In this document: positions 5,114 to 5,375 of the stretch, piece by piece | Position numbering within the stretch: the stretch's first letter is position 1 | How the letters are laid out: every line of letters starts with the position of its first letter | From: Candidatus Nanohalarchaeota archaeon | GTDB taxonomy: Archaea; EX4484-52; B79-G9 | DNA: 5,375 nt | Direction of reading: 5' to 3' | Assembly: GCA_030594795.1 (NCBI GenBank) | Contig: JAUVEK010000091.1 | Location: 1-5,375 of the forward strand | The notes under the pieces: model-generated | The model's database searches: none | What the model saw: the letters and a program-made list of their open reading frames with translations, nothing else | What the model was told of the DNA's origin: nothing | Position numbers and translations under genes: made by a program

Positions 5114-5375
5114 AACTGCTGCCGGCATTCGGTATCATCATATTCACAGCACTCATGCTGTATGCAGTATCAGACCTCCCGGTAACCCACAACCCGGACG
5201 TAAAGCAATATTACCTTCAAAACGCGCTCGAAAAAACCGGCTCAGCAAACATCGTCAACGCCATTGTCTGGGACTTTCGCGCCTACGACACCCTTGGCGA
5301 AGAAACAGTCCTGTTTGCAGCAGTCCTTGCAGTATTCCTCATAGTCCACAAGAAAAGCGAATTCAAACTCAGAAC
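5110..5375 (+). CDS. MbhE-like subunit of Mrp/Mbh antiporter module, 3' end beyond window
   Basis: The first 88 residues are present and the gene is open at the right edge. It corresponds to the last part of bacterial MrpA, which archaea carry as a separate gene next to MbhD. A hydrophobic N-terminal segment at 4-20 is followed by an extramembrane loop. The family block ANIVNAIVWDFRAYDTLGEE is at 46-65, followed by helix 66-79. The DFR..DTLGEE pattern, with its conserved acidic residues, is the family hallmark. GGAG at 5097-5100 serves the ATG at 5110, which overlaps the previous stop as ATGA. In related clusters the following genes encode MrpB, MrpC and MrpD types, so those are expected next. 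Confidence 0.88.
   Translation, partial: MKLLPAFGIIIFTALMLYAVSDLPVTHNPDVKQYYLQNALEKTGSANIVNAIVWDFRAYDTLGEETVLFAAVLAVFLIVHKKSEFKLR

Noticed and set aside
1..5375. CRISPR arrays, insertion sequences, tRNA or rRNA genes, or a defence system
   Set aside because: I saw no spaced repeats, transposase, terminal inverted repeats, clover-leaf sequence or defence-type protein on either strand.

Overview
The window is archaeal chromosomal DNA. The evidence is a methanogen-type chromosomal protein MC1 gene, an archaeal AMP phosphorylase of the long DeoA type, promoters of the BRE/TATA kind, Shine-Dalgarno sites of the GGTGAT class, and a multisubunit Mrp/Mbh-type antiporter gene order typical of euryarchaea. 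MC1 is best known from methanogens of the Methanosarcina group and from haloarchaea. The proteins here are not acidic and the GC content is moderate, so a halophile is unlikely. I cannot name the genus.

Layout. Positions 1-2953 hold a compact leftward operon, trkA-trkH-deoA. It encodes a K+ uptake system (TrkA NAD-binding gating subunit and TrkH pore) followed by AMP phosphorylase, which runs off the left edge. Each junction in the operon is a TAA stop, one base, then the next start codon. Positions 2954-3315 are a divergent control region. It holds a TATA box for the leftward operon and a very good BRE/TATA box for a rightward gene, followed by an unusually long predicted leader. Positions 3316-3603 encode MC1, a small basic DNA-bending chromatin protein, as a single-gene unit closed by a hairpin and T-tract. 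Positions 3604-3838 are non-coding, with a promoter at the right end that predicts a leaderless mRNA. Positions 3839-5375 hold a rightward operon of five genes, each overlapping the next by ATGA: MnhE, MnhF, MnhG, a DUF4040/MbhD-like subunit, and an MbhE-like subunit cut by the right edge.

How the genes work together. Both operons concern cation balance: K+ entry through TrkAH, and Na+/H+ exchange through the Mrp-type module. The Mrp-type genes could instead be the ion-pumping arm of a membrane-bound hydrogenase or related respiratory complex, because the catalytic genes would lie beyond the window. deoA belongs to archaeal nucleoside monophosphate salvage (AMP to ribose-1,5-bisphosphate, then towards type III RuBisCO), so its place behind the K+ uptake genes is metabolically unexpected.

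No wholly new system is visible; all nine genes belong to known families. The points most worth a second look are the trk-deoA coupling, the long MC1 leader, a sharp G/C skew reversal near 3660 that includes non-coding DNA, the MC1 sequence variant, and three start-codon questions.
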